Below, piece by piece: positions 33,359 through 42,817 of a DNA stretch of 64,000 bases. Position 1 is the first letter of the stretch. The number at the start of each line of letters is the position of its first letter. Source of the stretch: Catellatospora vulcania (GTDB taxonomy: Bacteria; Actinomycetota; Actinomycetes; Mycobacteriales; Micromonosporaceae); NCBI RefSeq assembly GCF_009720385.1, contig NZ_ML769307.1:177510-241509 (forward strand), given 5' to 3'. Position numbers and translations under genes: made by a program. Below the pieces are notes generated by a model. It saw only the letters and a program-made list of their open reading frames with translations, had not been told where the DNA came from and ran no database searches.

Positions 33359-34246
33359 GTGAGCCTGGACTCGGCACAGCTGGAGACGTTCGCCGCCGTC
33401 GTCCGCGAGGGCAGCTTCGACGCCGCCGCTCGCGTGCTCAACCTGACCCCGTCCGCGGTCAGCCAGCGCATCAAAGCCCTCGAACAGGCCGCCGGGCAGG
33501 TCCTGGTCCGCCGGGCCAAACCGTGCCAGGCCACCGAGGCGGGCGAACCGCTGCTGCGCCTGGCCGCGCAGATCGCACTGCTCGAACGCGAAGCCCTCGA
33601 CGCCGCCCGCGGCTCCCGCGCCGGAACCTGGACCAGGGCCGCGGTAGTCGTCAACGCCGACTCCCTGGCCACCTGGTTCCTGCCCGCGCTGGCCGCCGTG
33701 CCGGCGCGGCTGCGGCTGCTGTTCGACGTGTACACCGACGACCAGGACCACACCGCCGAACTGCTGCGCAGCGGCACCGTGATGGCCGCGGTCACCGCAC
33801 AGAACGTGCCCGTGCAGGGCTGCCGCGTACAGCGGCTGGGCGCGATGGGCTACCGGGCCGTCGCCGCACCCGCCATGTACGACACCTGGTTCGCCGGCGG
33901 CGTCACCCCGCAGGCGCTCGCGGACACGCCGATGCTGGTCCTGAACCGTAAGGACCGGCTGCAGCACCGCTTCCTGCGTACCCTGACCCGCCGGGACCTG
34001 CACCCGCCGACGCACTACGTGCCGTCGGTGACCGCGTTCGACGAGGCCATCCGCCTCGGGCTCGGCTGGGGCATGGTGCCTGACCTGGTCGCCGACGCCG
34101 ACCTGGCCGCGGGTCGCTACCGGGAGCTCGCGCCGGGCACCGGGCTGAGCGTCCCGCTGTACTGGCAGCACTGGCGGCTGGAGGCGCAGGCCCTGACCGC
34201 GCTCACCGAAGCGGTGCGGACGGCCGCGGCCGGCGCCCTGCGCTGA
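33359..34246 (+). CDS. lysG: LysR-family activator LysG/ArgP
   Basis: This 295-residue LysR regulator has the N-terminal HTH (LDSAQLETFAAVVREGSFDAAARVLNLTPSAVSQRIKALEQAAGQVLVRR), and the C-terminal effector domain has the ArgP-type segment AVTAQNVPVQGCRV. LysG/ArgP senses Lys/Arg and activates the divergent exporter gene. The start is GTG 33359, without a strong ribosome site, so the mRNA may be leaderless or nearly so. The operator candidate lies just upstream. Confidence 0.92.
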   Translation: MSLDSAQLETFAAVVREGSFDAAARVLNLTPSAVSQRIKALEQAAGQVLVRRAKPCQATEAGEPLLRLAAQIALLEREALDAARGSRAGTWTRAAVVVNADSLATWFLPALAAVPARLRLLFDVYTDDQDHTAELLRSGTVMAAVTAQNVPVQGCRVQRLGAMGYRAVAAPAMYDTWFAGGVTPQALADTPMLVLNRKDRLQHRFLRTLTRRDLHPPTHYVPSVTAFDEAIRLGLGWGMVPDLVADADLAAGRYRELAPGTGLSVPLYWQHWRLEAQALTALTEAVRTAAAGALR

Positions 34247-34262
34247 CCGGGTAGGCGGATGA

Positions 34263-34466
34263 GGCAAGACGACCTATGCGGTGACATCGGCGAACCTCGA
34301 CTCGGTGCAGGCGCTGCTCATCGACCTGGTCGGCGCCGGGGCGTCGGAGAACGACGCGGTGGAGTTCGACGTGACCGGCAAGAAGGAACTGCGCGACGAG
34401 GCCAGGGAGCGGGCCGTCGAAGCGGAACAGGTTGAGCCGGCCTGGCCTGCCCGACTCCTGCGATGA
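34263..34466 (+). pseudogene. SIMPL-domain protein fragment
   Basis: About 50 residues (KTTYAVTSANLDSVQALLID, then GASENDAVEFDVTGKKELRDEARERAVEAE) match the middle of SIMPL/DUF541 periplasmic proteins, whose usual continuation is a Lys-rich helix and more strands. A stop codon stands directly upstream in frame, no proper start exists and the similarity ends before 34466. This is a relic lying between the LysG gene and a convergent small gene. Confidence 0.55.
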
Positions 34467-34484
34467 CTGCCAGACGGTGTCAGA

Positions 34485-34775
34485 TCAGCTGTCTCCGGCG
34501 CAGGCGGCGTCGAAACGGTCGGCCAGCGCGAGGAACTGTTCACCCCAGCCGCTGGACAGTGCGACCTCCTGGATCGGGCCGGTAGCGGCGAACAGCACCC
34601 CCAGTGCGAACGGCGCCCGGCCCTCGGCCCGCACCCGCGCCGTCAGCTCGTCGATCTCGGCCAGCGCCGCGTCGGCATCGAGGAACGACGACCAGGAGTA
34701 GTCGCTGTCGGGCCGCGCGAGCAGCTCCCGGACCTCACCCAGCACCGTCACGAGCGCACCCACGTCGACATCCAC
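34485..34775 (-). CDS. Small hypothetical protein
   Basis: The predicted 96-residue helical protein (VGALVTVLGEVRELLARPDSDYSWSSFLDADAALAEIDELTARVRAEG... and a C-terminal FLALADRFDAACAGDS) has good coding character and a plausible ATG. The stretch GVLFAATGPIQEVALSSGWGEQFLALADRF resembles helical tail regions of uncharacterised actinobacterial proteins. I do not recognise a family. It lies downstream of and co-oriented with the LLM oxidoreductase gene, 21 bp past its end, so it is not in the same operon order as a regulator. Confidence 0.6.
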   Translation of the reverse strand: MDVDVGALVTVLGEVRELLARPDSDYSWSSFLDADAALAEIDELTARVRAEGRAPFALGVLFAATGPIQEVALSSGWGEQFLALADRFDAACAGDS

Positions 34776-34796
34776 CCACCGAGTGTGTCCGGCCCG

Positions 34797-35831
34797 TCAA
34801 GCAGCGAGCAGCTCGCGGACGCGGGGGACGACCTGCCCGCCGTACAGGCCGATCGAGGTCATCAGGTGGTCGTGGGGCAGCGTGCCGGCGCTGTACTTCA
34901 GTTCGAAGCGGTGCACACCCAGCGTGCGTACCGTGGCGGCGATCTTCTGCGCGACGGTCTCGGGTGAGCCGACGTAGAGCGAGCCCTCGTCGGCCTCGGC
35001 CTCGAACCGCTCCCGATTGGTGGGCGGCCAGCCGCGCTCGCGGCCGATCCGGTCGATCATCTTGCGGTAGTGCGGCCACAGCTGCTCGCGGGCGACCGCG
35101 TCGGTCTCGGCCAGGTGGCCGGGGGAGTGCACGCCGACGGGCAGCCGCGCCACCTCCATCTGCGCGAGCGCGCGGTGGTACAGGTCGACATAGGGCGCGA
35201 AGCGCTCCGGCCGGCCGCCGATGATCGCGAGCATGAGCGGCATCTGGTACGCGGCGGCGCGCACCACCGACTCCGGGCTGCCCCCGACACCGATCCAGGT
35301 GCGGATGCGCCCCGACTCGGTCTTCGGATACACGTGCTGGTCGGTCAGCCCGGCCCGCAGGTTGCCCTGCCAGGTCACCGGCCCCTCGCCGAGCAGGTGC
35401 GCCAGCAGGTCCAGCTTCTCCTCGAACAGCTCGTTGTACTGCGCCAGGTCGAAGCCGAACAGCGGGAACGACTCGGTGAACGAGCCCCGCCCCAGAATGA
35501 TCTCGGCCCGCCCGCGGGAGACCGCGTCGAGGGTGGCGAACCGCTCGAACACCCGCACCGGGTCGTCGGAGCTGAGCACGGTCACCGCGGTGCCGAGCCG
35601 GATCCGCTCGGTGCGCGACGCGATCGCCGCCAGCACGATCTCCGGCGCGGTGACGGCGAAGTCCTCGCGGTGGTGCTCGCCGATGCCGAACGCGTCCACG
35701 CCGAGGCTGTCGGCCAGCACGGCCTGCTCGACCACGTTGCGGATGACCTGCGCGTACGGCACGGTGCCGCCGGTGTCGTCGACGGTGACGTCGCCGAACG
35801 TGTCGAGCGCGAACTCCAGCGGTGCGGACAT
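34797..35831 (-). CDS. LLM-class flavin-dependent oxidoreductase
   Basis: This 344-residue luciferase-like monooxygenase has an intact TIM-barrel pattern. The FGIGEHHREDFAVTAPEIVLAAIASRTERIRLGTAVTVLSSDDPVRVFERFATLDAVS segment with the conserved EHH is present, followed by GRGSFTESFPLFG and IGVGGSPESVVRAA. It uses FMNH2 or F420H2, and the substrate cannot be inferred. ATG 35831 is chosen because GGGAGAGGCCGGG precedes it; the GTG five codons upstream is less likely. Confidence 0.9.
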   Translation of the reverse strand: MSAPLEFALDTFGDVTVDDTGGTVPYAQVIRNVVEQAVLADSLGVDAFGIGEHHREDFAVTAPEIVLAAIASRTERIRLGTAVTVLSSDDPVRVFERFATLDAVSRGRAEIILGRGSFTESFPLFGFDLAQYNELFEEKLDLLAHLLGEGPVTWQGNLRAGLTDQHVYPKTESGRIRTWIGVGGSPESVVRAAAYQMPLMLAIIGGRPERFAPYVDLYHRALAQMEVARLPVGVHSPGHLAETDAVAREQLWPHYRKMIDRIGRERGWPPTNRERFEAEADEGSLYVGSPETVAQKIAATVRTLGVHRFELKYSAGTLPHDHLMTSIGLYGGQVVPRVRELLAA

Positions 35832-35969
35832 CCCGGCCTCTCCCACTCCACAGGCACCGTCAAGCGTAGTCAGCCATGGTCATCCATGACGGGTCCGGGG
35901 TGCCTTGCCACCGGACCCGGCGGCCGAACGGGGGACAGCGTAAGCATGATCGCGTACCCATGATGGCGC

Positions 35970-36592
35970 GATGACACGAAGGTCACCTTCCGGCGCGACG
36001 ATGCGCTGGTTGCCGTCCAGCACCGCATGGTGCCTACTCGTCGCTGGCGGGTGTTCACCGCCGCCGGGATCGGCGCCAACATCGGCGCCGGTCTGACTGG
36101 CACCTGGTCGACGACGAGGTGCACCACCACTTCAACGCGCTGCTCGCCCCGATGGGCGCGTTCCTGGACGGGCGCGTCACCTACGAGATGATGGCCGACT
36201 ACTGGCCGACCGCCGACGAGGATCCGGCGAACGCCGGGCCGATGGCGGAGTTCGCCCGCATCTGGCGGGACATGCCGAAGTACGTCTTCTCCCGCACGCT
36301 CGACCGTGCGGACTGGAACACCACGGTGCTGCGTGAGGTGGTGCCCGACGACATCCGCAACCTCGTCGAACTGCACGGCGGCGACGTCGCCGTCGGCGGG
36401 GCGGAGCTGGCGGCGTCGTTTCTCGAACACGACCTGATCGACGAGATCCGCCTGTACGTGCACCCGGTGGTCCTGGGCCGCGGCCGTCCGCTGTTCCGGC
36501 CGTCCGACCGCCGCCACGACCTGCGCCTGGCCCGCACCCGCACGTTCGGCAACGGCGTCGCGCTGCTCCACTACGTGCGCCCGACCCGGTGA
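35970..36592 (+). pseudogene. DHFR/RibD-family reductase with degenerate N-terminus
   Basis: From about 36098 the frame encodes WHLVDDEVHHHFNALLAPMG AFLDGRVTYEMMADYW and continues through VAVGGAELAASFLEHDLIDE to the stop, which is most of a dihydrofolate-reductase-like (RibD C-terminal) protein. Upstream, where the conserved KVT...SLDG-(F/Y) strand and cofactor loop should be, only scattered similarity remains in different frames and no sound start or ribosome site is present. The only in-frame candidate start, GTG 36119, would omit the first strand. The gene is probably inactive. Confidence 0.6.
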
Positions 36593-36596
36593 CGGC

Positions 36597-36633
36597 GGCG
36601 GGCGGCGCCTCGGTCCGCGAGGCGCCGCCCGCC
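36597..36633. terminator. Strong GC stem-loop
   Basis: A perfect 16-bp stem (GGCGGGCGGCGCCTCG and complement) with a 5-nt loop, directly after the DHFR-like stop and before the 3' end of the convergent chitinase gene. Confidence 0.8.
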
Positions 36634-36686
36634 GGCGGTGGTGCGGCGTCGTGCCGGGCATGCCGCCGCCGCGCCACCGGGTCCGG

Positions 36687-37757
36687 TCAGCAGTACAGGT
36701 TGGCGCCGGGCGTGGTGCCCAGGATCGCGACGAACTGCTGGTAGGAGTTGACCCGGCTCTGGACCTGCGCCGGGTTGCCGCCGTTGCACTCGATGGATCC
36801 GTTGATGCTGCGGATCGTCTGCCCGAAGCCCGCCCCGTTGACCATGGCGTTGTGCGCGGTCATCGTGCCCGGGCCGTTCTGGGTCATCCAGTACCACAGG
36901 CCCGTGCGCCAGGCGACCGACGCGTCGTTCTGCACCAGCCATGGGTTGGTCAGCAGCGGCAGCCCGAGGGCGTCGCCGGCGGCCTTGTAGTTGAAGTTCC
37001 AGCTCAGCTGGATCGGACCGCGGCCGTAGTAGGCGGCCTGCCCGGCCGGGCACCCGTAGGGCTGGCCCGCGTCGCAGTAGTGCGGGTAGTTGGCGGTGTT
37101 CTGCTCCACGATGTGCACCAGGCCGCCGGTCTCGTGGTTGACGTTGGCCAGGAACGCCGCGGCCTCCTGGCGGCGGACGGTGTCGCTGCCGGTGGTGGCG
37201 AACGACGGGTAGGCGGACAGCGCCGCGATCAGGCCCTGGTACGTGTAGAACGAGTTGCGGCCCGGGAACATCTGGTTGAAGGCCGCCTCGGAGACGACGA
37301 AGCCGCCCGGGTTGGTCGGCGGGGTCGAGGGGGGCGTGCCGCTGCAGGTGTACGGGTCCCAGTACCAGGTGCTGATCGTCGGGTCGTAGCCCGGGTTGTC
37401 GTGCTCGGCGATGTAGTACAGGCCGTTGGTGTAGCGCACGATGGTCCCGGTGGTGTACCAGGTGCCCGCGGCCCAGTTGGGGTGGTTGCAGGTGCCGCCG
37501 GGCGGGGGCGTGGTGCCGCCGCAGGTGCCCTGGTCGGTCCAGACCTCGTTGGTGCCGGGCGCCTGGTTCTGGGTCCACCAGCGGGCCAGCCAGTTGTGGC
37601 CGTTGTAGGAGGCGGTCATGCCTCCGGTGTAGACGGATGACGACTGCCACGCGGCGACGCAGTTCGCGGCGTTCGCGGAGGCCGAGGGCAGGATGACGGC
37701 GAGCGCGGCGACGATCGCCAGCACTGCGGTCAACGCCAGGGAACGTTGTCGGGTCAT
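36687..37757 (-). CDS. Secreted family 19 chitinase with two CBM5/12-like modules
   Basis: The 356-residue exported enzyme has a signal peptide (about 1-30), two small aromatic-rich chitin-binding modules (about 32-80 and 90-138, with WQSSSVYTGGMTASYNGHNWLARWW and YYIAEHDNPGYDPT) and a GH19 catalytic domain (about 152-356). Catalytic Glu209 lies in VNHETGGL with Glu218 nearby, and the GRGPIQLSWNFNY substrate-site segment is intact. It cleaves chitin endo-fashion. GAGAGGAG precedes ATG 37757. A 18-bp LacI/CebR-like palindrome about 50 bp upstream suggests repression relieved by chito- or cello-oligosaccharides. Confidence 0.95.
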   Translation of the reverse strand: MTRQRSLALTAVLAIVAALAVILPSASANAANCVAAWQSSSVYTGGMTASYNGHNWLARWWTQNQAPGTNEVWTDQGTCGGTTPPPGGTCNHPNWAAGTWYTTGTIVRYTNGLYYIAEHDNPGYDPTISTWYWDPYTCSGTPPSTPPTNPGGFVVSEAAFNQMFPGRNSFYTYQGLIAALSAYPSFATTGSDTVRRQEAAAFLANVNHETGGLVHIVEQNTANYPHYCDAGQPYGCPAGQAAYYGRGPIQLSWNFNYKAAGDALGLPLLTNPWLVQNDASVAWRTGLWYWMTQNGPGTMTAHNAMVNGAGFGQTIRSINGSIECNGGNPAQVQSRVNSYQQFVAILGTTPGANLYC

Positions 37758-37804
37758 GGGGACTCCTCTCCGCGGCGCGACGCCCGCGGATCGTCGATGA
37801 CGGA

Positions 37805-37822
37805 TGAGAGAGCGCTCACTCA
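37805..37822 (-). promoter_or_regulatory. LacI/CebR-like operator of chitinase gene
   Basis: TGAG-N-GAGCGCTC-N-CTCA is an 18-bp palindrome with the GAGCGCTC core used by CebR-type LacI repressors in Streptomyces. It is 47 bp upstream of the chitinase start. Confidence 0.5.
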
Positions 37823-37920
37823 CGGAGAAGACTATCAATAAATAAAGCTTCCTAACAGTAGGTGTCCTGATTCGGCCCGGTACCATGGGTTTCCGAGGCG
37901 TGAGTCGTGAAAGGACGGAT

Positions 37921-38445
37921 GTGGCGCAGCTGCACATCGCCGCACTGGGACCGCTCGGGGTGGCCCTGGCGGGGCGGCCGGTGCGGCTGGGCCCACGGCT
38001 GGTGAGGCTGCTGTCCGCGCTCGTCATGCAGGCTGGGCAGCACGTCCCGGCAGGTCGGCTCATCGAGATGCTGTGGGGCGTCGACGCGCCCGACAGCGCC
38101 GCCACGACCCTGCGCAGCCACGTGGCGCACCTCCGGCGAGCCCTGTCGGCCGGGACCTCCCATTCCGGCCAGGCCATCGTGACCGTCGGCAGCGCCACCG
38201 GCGTCGGCTACCGCCTCGACCTCGACACCGGCCAGCTCGACGTGACGACGTTCGAACAGCTGTCTGCCGAGGGGGCCGGACTGCTGGCCGACAGCCTCGG
38301 CCATGCCGAGCAGGCTGCCCGGACCCTGGCCGCCGGCCTTGCGCTGTGGCGCGGACCCGCCTACGCCGACGTGGCCGAGCACGCCTTCGCGCTGCCGCAC
38401 ATCAGCCGCCTCAACGCGCTGCGCTGGTCTGCCCGGCGGCAGGAC
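37921..38445 (+). pseudogene. SARP/AfsR-type regulator, truncated
   Basis: The start at GTG 37921 (AAGGACGG upstream) gives an intact OmpR-like winged helix (LGPLGVALAGRPVRLGPRLVRLL ... LRSHVAHLRRALSAG) and the first helix of a BTAD domain (FEQLSAEG ... LAAGLALWRGPAYADVAEHAFALPHISRLNALRW). Homology stops at about 38440, where an oppositely oriented secreted-protein gene begins. The frame stays open only as its shadow. The BTAD domain and any ATPase module are lost, so the protein probably cannot activate transcription in the normal way. Confidence 0.65.
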
Positions 38446-38805
38446 TCAGCCGTTGCTGCAGTGGATCTGCGATCCGCCGTCGCTGAGGTACCCGTCCCAC
38501 ACCCAGCCGTACTTGGTGGTGGCGGTGCGCAGGTAGGTCCAGGTCTCCCAGTTCGCGTCGTAGACGAAACAGTGGTAGTCCACGGAGTTGTTGATCGTCG
38601 CCGTGTCGGTGACGTCGCACTGCCAATCGGGACCATTGCGCAGGCTCACGCTCCGGGTGAACTTCTTGCCGTACGCCGACTGGTCGACGTCCGGGCCGCT
38701 GACGCCGCACGGCAGCGCGGCTGCCGGCGAAGACTGGCCGACCACGGCCAGCGTGGCCGCAGCGGTCGTCAGCACCATGCCTCGTGCGATCATTCCTCGC
38801 TTCAT
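38446..38805 (-). CDS. Small secreted protein
   Basis: At 119 residues the product has a signal peptide (MKRGMIARGMVLTTAAATLAVVGQSSPAAA) and a mature part of about 88 residues with four Cys, likely forming two disulfides, and a Trp/Tyr-rich sheet (WETWTYLRTATTKYGWVWDGYLS). It resembles small actinobacterial extracellular proteins of SH3-like fold, but no family is recognised. Its 3' end overlaps the breakpoint of the truncated SARP gene, so insertion of this gene may have caused that truncation. Confidence 0.7.
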   Translation of the reverse strand: MKRGMIARGMVLTTAAATLAVVGQSSPAAALPCGVSGPDVDQSAYGKKFTRSVSLRNGPDWQCDVTDTATINNSVDYHCFVYDANWETWTYLRTATTKYGWVWDGYLSDGGSQIHCSNG

Positions 38806-38976
38806 GTTCGTTCCCTTCCGCAGACTTCCGGCACGTTCGAGGGCGTGGCGCCACGGTCGTGGCTGCGGATCGGCTCGGGGATCGCCGCCGTCCGGCCCCT
38901 GGTGCGCAACACTTCCAGCGGAGCGTGGAAACCCCGTGGAAGATCGCCGGCGCCGGGAACGGCGCGGGATGCGGCG

Positions 38977-40209
38977 TCAGGCCGCCGTGCCCGGCAGGGC
39001 GGTCGCCCCGAGCGGGTTGGCCAGCAGGTCGGCGAAGGCCAGCTCGGCCGCGCCGAGCAGGGTCGTGTCGTCGTCGAAGGCCGACACGGACAGCCGCACC
39101 CGCTCCCGTGACACGGGCAGCACGTGGTCGGCGATGCGCTTGCGGATCTGCGGCTCCGCGCCCGCGTACACGTCGCGCATCATGCCGCCGAACACCAGCA
39201 TGCCGGGGTTGAACAGGTTGATCAGGTTCGCGACGCCGATGCCGAGCCAGTCGCCGATCCGCGCGAGGGCCCGCTGCGCGGCGGGGTCGCCGCGCCCGGC
39301 GTCGGCGACGACGGCACGCACCGCGTCGCGCCCGAACAACCCGTCCGGGCGGCCCGCCTCGGCCAGCAGCGCCCGCTCGCCTACCTCCGCCTCCAGGCAG
39401 CCACGGGCCCCGCACGAGCAGGGCCGCCCACCATGCGGGTTGACCAGCATGTGCCCGACCTCGCAGCCGTAGCCTGCCTCCCCGTCGAGCACCTCGCCGC
39501 CGACGATGATGCCGCCGCCCACCCCGACATCGCCGTGCAGGTAGATGAGGTTCTGCACGCCGACGCCCGCGCCGCGGCCGTGTTCGGCCAGCGCGCCCAG
39601 GTGGGCCTCGTTGCCGACGGGCACCGGCAGCCCCAGACCGAGCTGCTCGCCGAGTTCGGCCCCGAACGCCTGGTCCACCCAGCCCAGGTACGGGCCGTAG
39701 CGGACCATGCCGTCGCCAGGGCGGATCATGCCGCAGTAGGACGCGCCGGCGCCCGCGCAGACCGCACCCGGCGGCGCGTTGCGGTGCAGGTCCCGGCCGA
39801 ACCCAGCCAGCACGGCGACGACGGCGTCCAGGTCGGGGCCCGAACGTGAGCGCTTCGCAACCCGGCGTTCGAGGATCTCGCCGCCCAGCGCCACGCGGGC
39901 GGCGACCAGCCGGTCCACGGCGACGTCGAACGCGAGCACGTACACCCGGTCCGCGGCCGGGGTGACCACCAGCGAGGGCCGCCCGGACCGGCCCGCGGCG
40001 GCGGGCTGCCGCTCGCGTACCAGGCCGGCGGCACTGAGCCGGGTGGTCAGCGCCATGATCGTGCTGCGGTTGAGGTTCATCCGCTCGGCCAGCTCGGCGC
40101 GCGACAGCGGGCCGGACAGGTGGACGTGCCGCAGCAGCGCGCCGAGGTTCTGCCGCGGGCCTTCGTCCGGTGCGTACTCGGCCCCGGGCGCGGACGAGCT
40201 GGTCAGCAT
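38977..40209 (-). CDS. ROK-family transcriptional repressor
   Basis: The 410-residue repressor has an N-terminal winged helix (LLRHVHLSGPLSRAELAERMNLNRSTIMALTTRLSAAGLVRE) and a ROK sugar-kinase-like domain. The zinc motif CSCGARGCLE and the phosphate/sugar-binding segments (GDVGVGGGIIVGG, EVGHMLV) are complete. It resembles XylR/NagC-like regulators of sugar uptake; the sugar is unknown, but the chitinase 1.2 kb away makes N-acetylglucosamine or chito-oligomers attractive. An inverted repeat lies just upstream of its start. Confidence 0.9.
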   Translation of the reverse strand: MLTSSSAPGAEYAPDEGPRQNLGALLRHVHLSGPLSRAELAERMNLNRSTIMALTTRLSAAGLVRERQPAAAGRSGRPSLVVTPAADRVYVLAFDVAVDRLVAARVALGGEILERRVAKRSRSGPDLDAVVAVLAGFGRDLHRNAPPGAVCAGAGASYCGMIRPGDGMVRYGPYLGWVDQAFGAELGEQLGLGLPVPVGNEAHLGALAEHGRGAGVGVQNLIYLHGDVGVGGGIIVGGEVLDGEAGYGCEVGHMLVNPHGGRPCSCGARGCLEAEVGERALLAEAGRPDGLFGRDAVRAVVADAGRGDPAAQRALARIGDWLGIGVANLINLFNPGMLVFGGMMRDVYAGAEPQIRKRIADHVLPVSRERVRLSVSAFDDDTTLLGAAELAFADLLANPLGATALPGTAA

Positions 40210-40235
40210 GGGCAGAGACCTTGTGGGCTGGGTAC

Positions 40236-40251
40236 GGTTGAGACTTCAACC
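40236..40251 (-). promoter_or_regulatory. Inverted repeat upstream of ROK gene
   Basis: GGTTGA and TCAACC, spaced 4 bp, lie 27 bp before the ROK start and probably mediate autoregulation. Confidence 0.4.
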
Positions 40252-40300
40252 ATACGTGAAACGGTAGGCCCCGCCGCGCTGCGGCCCGGGGCGGGTCCGA

Positions 40301-40897
40301 TCAGGACGCCTTCAAGCCGGCCAGCACGAAGTCGGCGAGTTCGCGGGCGATCGTCTCGGCGGGCTTGGGGCCGTCCGGGCGGAACCAGGTGTGCAGGGAG
40401 TTGGTCACCCCGAAGATCGACCAGGAGACCACCTCCGGCGAGGCGACCGGGCTGAACACCCCGTCGCGCTGCGCCTGCCGGATCAGCGCCCGCACCGCCT
40501 CCTGGTAGCGCCGCCAGTCGGCCTGCAGCCGCTGGGTGCGCCCGCTGTCCATGGTGGCCAGCTCCCGCGACACGGCCGCCGACTCCTGCCGCATCGCGGC
40601 CGTGCCGACCACGATGTCGTCGATGATCGCCCGCAGCGTCCACTCCGGATCGCGGCCCTGGGCCAGGATCGCGTCCAGGGCCGTGAGCCGCTCGCTGAAG
40701 ATCGCCCGGTACATCTCGACGAGCAGGTCCTCCTTGGCCCCGAAGTAGTGGTACAGGCCGCCCTTGGTGACCCCGGCGCGGTCGACGACCTGCTGCACCG
40801 ACGTGGCGTCATAGCCCTGCTCGGCGAACAGCCCGGTCGCCGCGGCCAGGATGCGCTCGCGCACCCCGGCCCCGCCGTCGGCTTTAGAACGCCCCAT
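40301..40897 (-). CDS. TetR-family regulator (fatty-acid/acyl-CoA linked)
   Basis: This 198-residue TetR protein has the HTH at about 15-60 ([47 protein letters not shown]) and a helical ligand domain. The start overlaps the end of the acyl-CoA dehydrogenase gene by 14 bp. Two palindromes typical of TetR operators precede that gene, so this protein likely controls the dehydrogenase, itself and the divergent SDR in response to an acyl-CoA ligand. Inference from context. Confidence 0.88.
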   Translation of the reverse strand: MGRSKADGGAGVRERILAAATGLFAEQGYDATSVQQVVDRAGVTKGGLYHYFGAKEDLLVEMYRAIFSERLTALDAILAQGRDPEWTLRAIIDDIVVGTAAMRQESAAVSRELATMDSGRTQRLQADWRRYQEAVRALIRQAQRDGVFSPVASPEVVSWSIFGVTNSLHTWFRPDGPKPAETIARELADFVLAGLKAS

Positions 40898-42698
40898 CCG
40901 GGATCTCCATCAGCGCGTTGTCGGTGGTCTCCAGCACCCGGCGGCGCGCGGTCAGCTCCGGCAGCACGGTACGCGCGAAGAACCGCGCCACCGCCAGCTT
41001 GCCCTGGTAGAAGCCCACGTCGTCGCCGGACGCGCCGTCCAGGGCGGCCAGCGCGACCGCGGCCTGGCGGATCAGCAGCCAGCCGATCAGCAGGTCGCCG
41101 ACGCTCATCAGCAGCCGGGTGGTGTTCTGGCCGACCTTGTACACCTCGGTGACGTCGTCACCGGCGGCCTTCTGCCAGCCGAACATGGTCGCCACCATGC
41201 CGCGCACGTCGGCGATCGCCTCGCGCAGCGACTCGCACTCCAGCTTCAGCCCGTCGGTGGACTCGTTGGCGTCGCAGAACTCCTCCATCTCGCCGACGAG
41301 CAGGTCCAGCGCCACCGACCGGTCCCGGACGATCTTGCGGAAGAAGAAGTCCTGGCCCTGGATCGCGGTGGTGCCCTCGTACAGGGTGTCGATCTTCGTG
41401 TCCCGGATGTACTGCTCCATCGGGTAGTCCTGCAGGTAACCCGACCCGCCCAGGGTCTGCAGCGACAGGGCCAGCATCTCGTAGGAGCGCTCCGAGCCGA
41501 CGCCCTTCACGATCGGCAGCAGCAGGTCGTTGACGTTCGCGCCCTGCGGGTGGTCGCGGTCCAGCCAGCCGGCCGTGTACAGGTAGGTGGCGCGCAGGCC
41601 CTCGGCGTACGCCTTCTGCAGCATCAGGATGCGCCGCACGTCGGGGTGCCGGTCGATGGTGACCCGCGGCGCGGTCTTGTCCGCCGCCCGGGTCAGGTCC
41701 GGGCCCTGCACGCGCTGGCGGGCGTAGTCGAGGGCGTTGAGGTAGCCGGTCGACAGCGTCGCGATCGCCTTCACGCCGACCTGCATCCGCGCCGACTCGA
41801 TCACCTTGAACATCTGCGCGATGCCGTCGTGCACCTCGCCGACCAGCCAGCCCTTCGCCGGGACACCGTGCTGGCCGAACGTCAGCTCGCAGGTGCTGGA
41901 CACCTTCAGGCCCATCTTCTTCTCGACGTTGGTGGCGTACACGCCGTTGCGCTCGCCGAGCTGCCCGGACTCGTGGTCGAAGTGGAACTTCGGCACCAGG
42001 AACATCGACAGGCCCTTGGTGCCCGGCCCGCCCGCGCCGGGCGTGTCCACCGGCCGGGCCAGCACGAAGTGCATGATGTTCTCGCTCAGGTCGTGCTCGC
42101 CCGAGGTGATGAAACGCTTGACGCCCTCCAGATGCCACGAGCCGTCGGCCTGCGGCACCGCCCGGGTGCGGCCCGCGCCGACGTCGGAGCCCGCGTCGGG
42201 CTCGGTGAGCACCATGGTCGCGCCCCACTGGCGGTCGATCATGATCTCGGCGATGCGCTGCTGCGGCTCGGTGCCCATGCGGTGCAGCAGGCCGCCGAAG
42301 CCGGGGCCGCCACCGTACATGTACACCGGCGCCTGCGCGCCCTGGACCAGCTCGATCAGCGCCCACCACAGCGCCCGCGGGGCGACCACGCCGCCGGCCT
42401 CGGCGGGCATGTCCAGCCGCCACCACTCGGCGTCCATCCACGCCTGGTACGACCGTCGGAAGCTCTCGGGCATGGTCACCGAGTGGGTCTGCGGGTCGTA
42501 GACGGGCGGGTGACGGTCCACGTCGGCGTACGACGCCGCGATCGGCCCGACCGACAGCCGCTCCACCTCTGCGAGCATGTGCTCGACGGTGTCGGTGTCC
42601 AGCTCGGCGAAGCGTCCCGTGCCCAGCTTGTCGCCGAGGCCGAACACCTCGAACAGATTGAACCGCAGGTCACGCAGGTTGCTCCGGTAGTGGCTCAT
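40884..42698 (-). CDS. Acyl-CoA dehydrogenase (FadE-like, about 600 residues)
   Basis: This is a 604-residue enzyme of the large FadE/AcdA group. The FAD region is [15 protein letters not shown]...[16 protein letters not shown], and the catalytic Glu lies in [11 protein letters not shown]. The C-terminal extension (about 480-604) is typical of the long actinobacterial form. It carries out the first step of beta-oxidation of long or branched acyl-CoA. It forms an operon with the TetR gene downstream, and is divergent from an SDR across two TetR sites. Confidence 0.93.
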   Translation of the reverse strand: MSHYRSNLRDLRFNLFEVFGLGDKLGTGRFAELDTDTVEHMLAEVERLSVGPIAASYADVDRHPPVYDPQTHSVTMPESFRRSYQAWMDAEWWRLDMPAEAGGVVAPRALWWALIELVQGAQAPVYMYGGGPGFGGLLHRMGTEPQQRIAEIMIDRQWGATMVLTEPDAGSDVGAGRTRAVPQADGSWHLEGVKRFITSGEHDLSENIMHFVLARPVDTPGAGGPGTKGLSMFLVPKFHFDHESGQLGERNGVYATNVEKKMGLKVSSTCELTFGQHGVPAKGWLVGEVHDGIAQMFKVIESARMQVGVKAIATLSTGYLNALDYARQRVQGPDLTRAADKTAPRVTIDRHPDVRRILMLQKAYAEGLRATYLYTAGWLDRDHPQGANVNDLLLPIVKGVGSERSYEMLALSLQTLGGSGYLQDYPMEQYIRDTKIDTLYEGTTAIQGQDFFFRKIVRDRSVALDLLVGEMEEFCDANESTDGLKLECESLREAIADVRGMVATMFGWQKAAGDDVTEVYKVGQNTTRLLMSVGDLLIGWLLIRQAAVALAALDGASGDDVGFYQGKLAVARFFARTVLPELTARRRVLETTDNALMEIPDGAF

Positions 42699-42781
42699 GC
42701 CCAGCCTTCCCCCATGGCGCTCCAGCCGAGCGCCGACGTGTCGAGGTGCCCATGACAGCGCGGCGGCGGCCCCGCTGTCAA

Positions 42782-42797
42782 TACCGACCGGTTGGTA
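42782..42797. promoter_or_regulatory. TetR-type operator 1
   Basis: TACCGACCGGTTGGTA, a 16-bp palindrome with one mismatch, in the divergent region of the acyl-CoA dehydrogenase and SDR genes. Confidence 0.65.
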
Positions 42798-42817
42798 TGT
42801 TGCTTGGCGCCGGGGCC

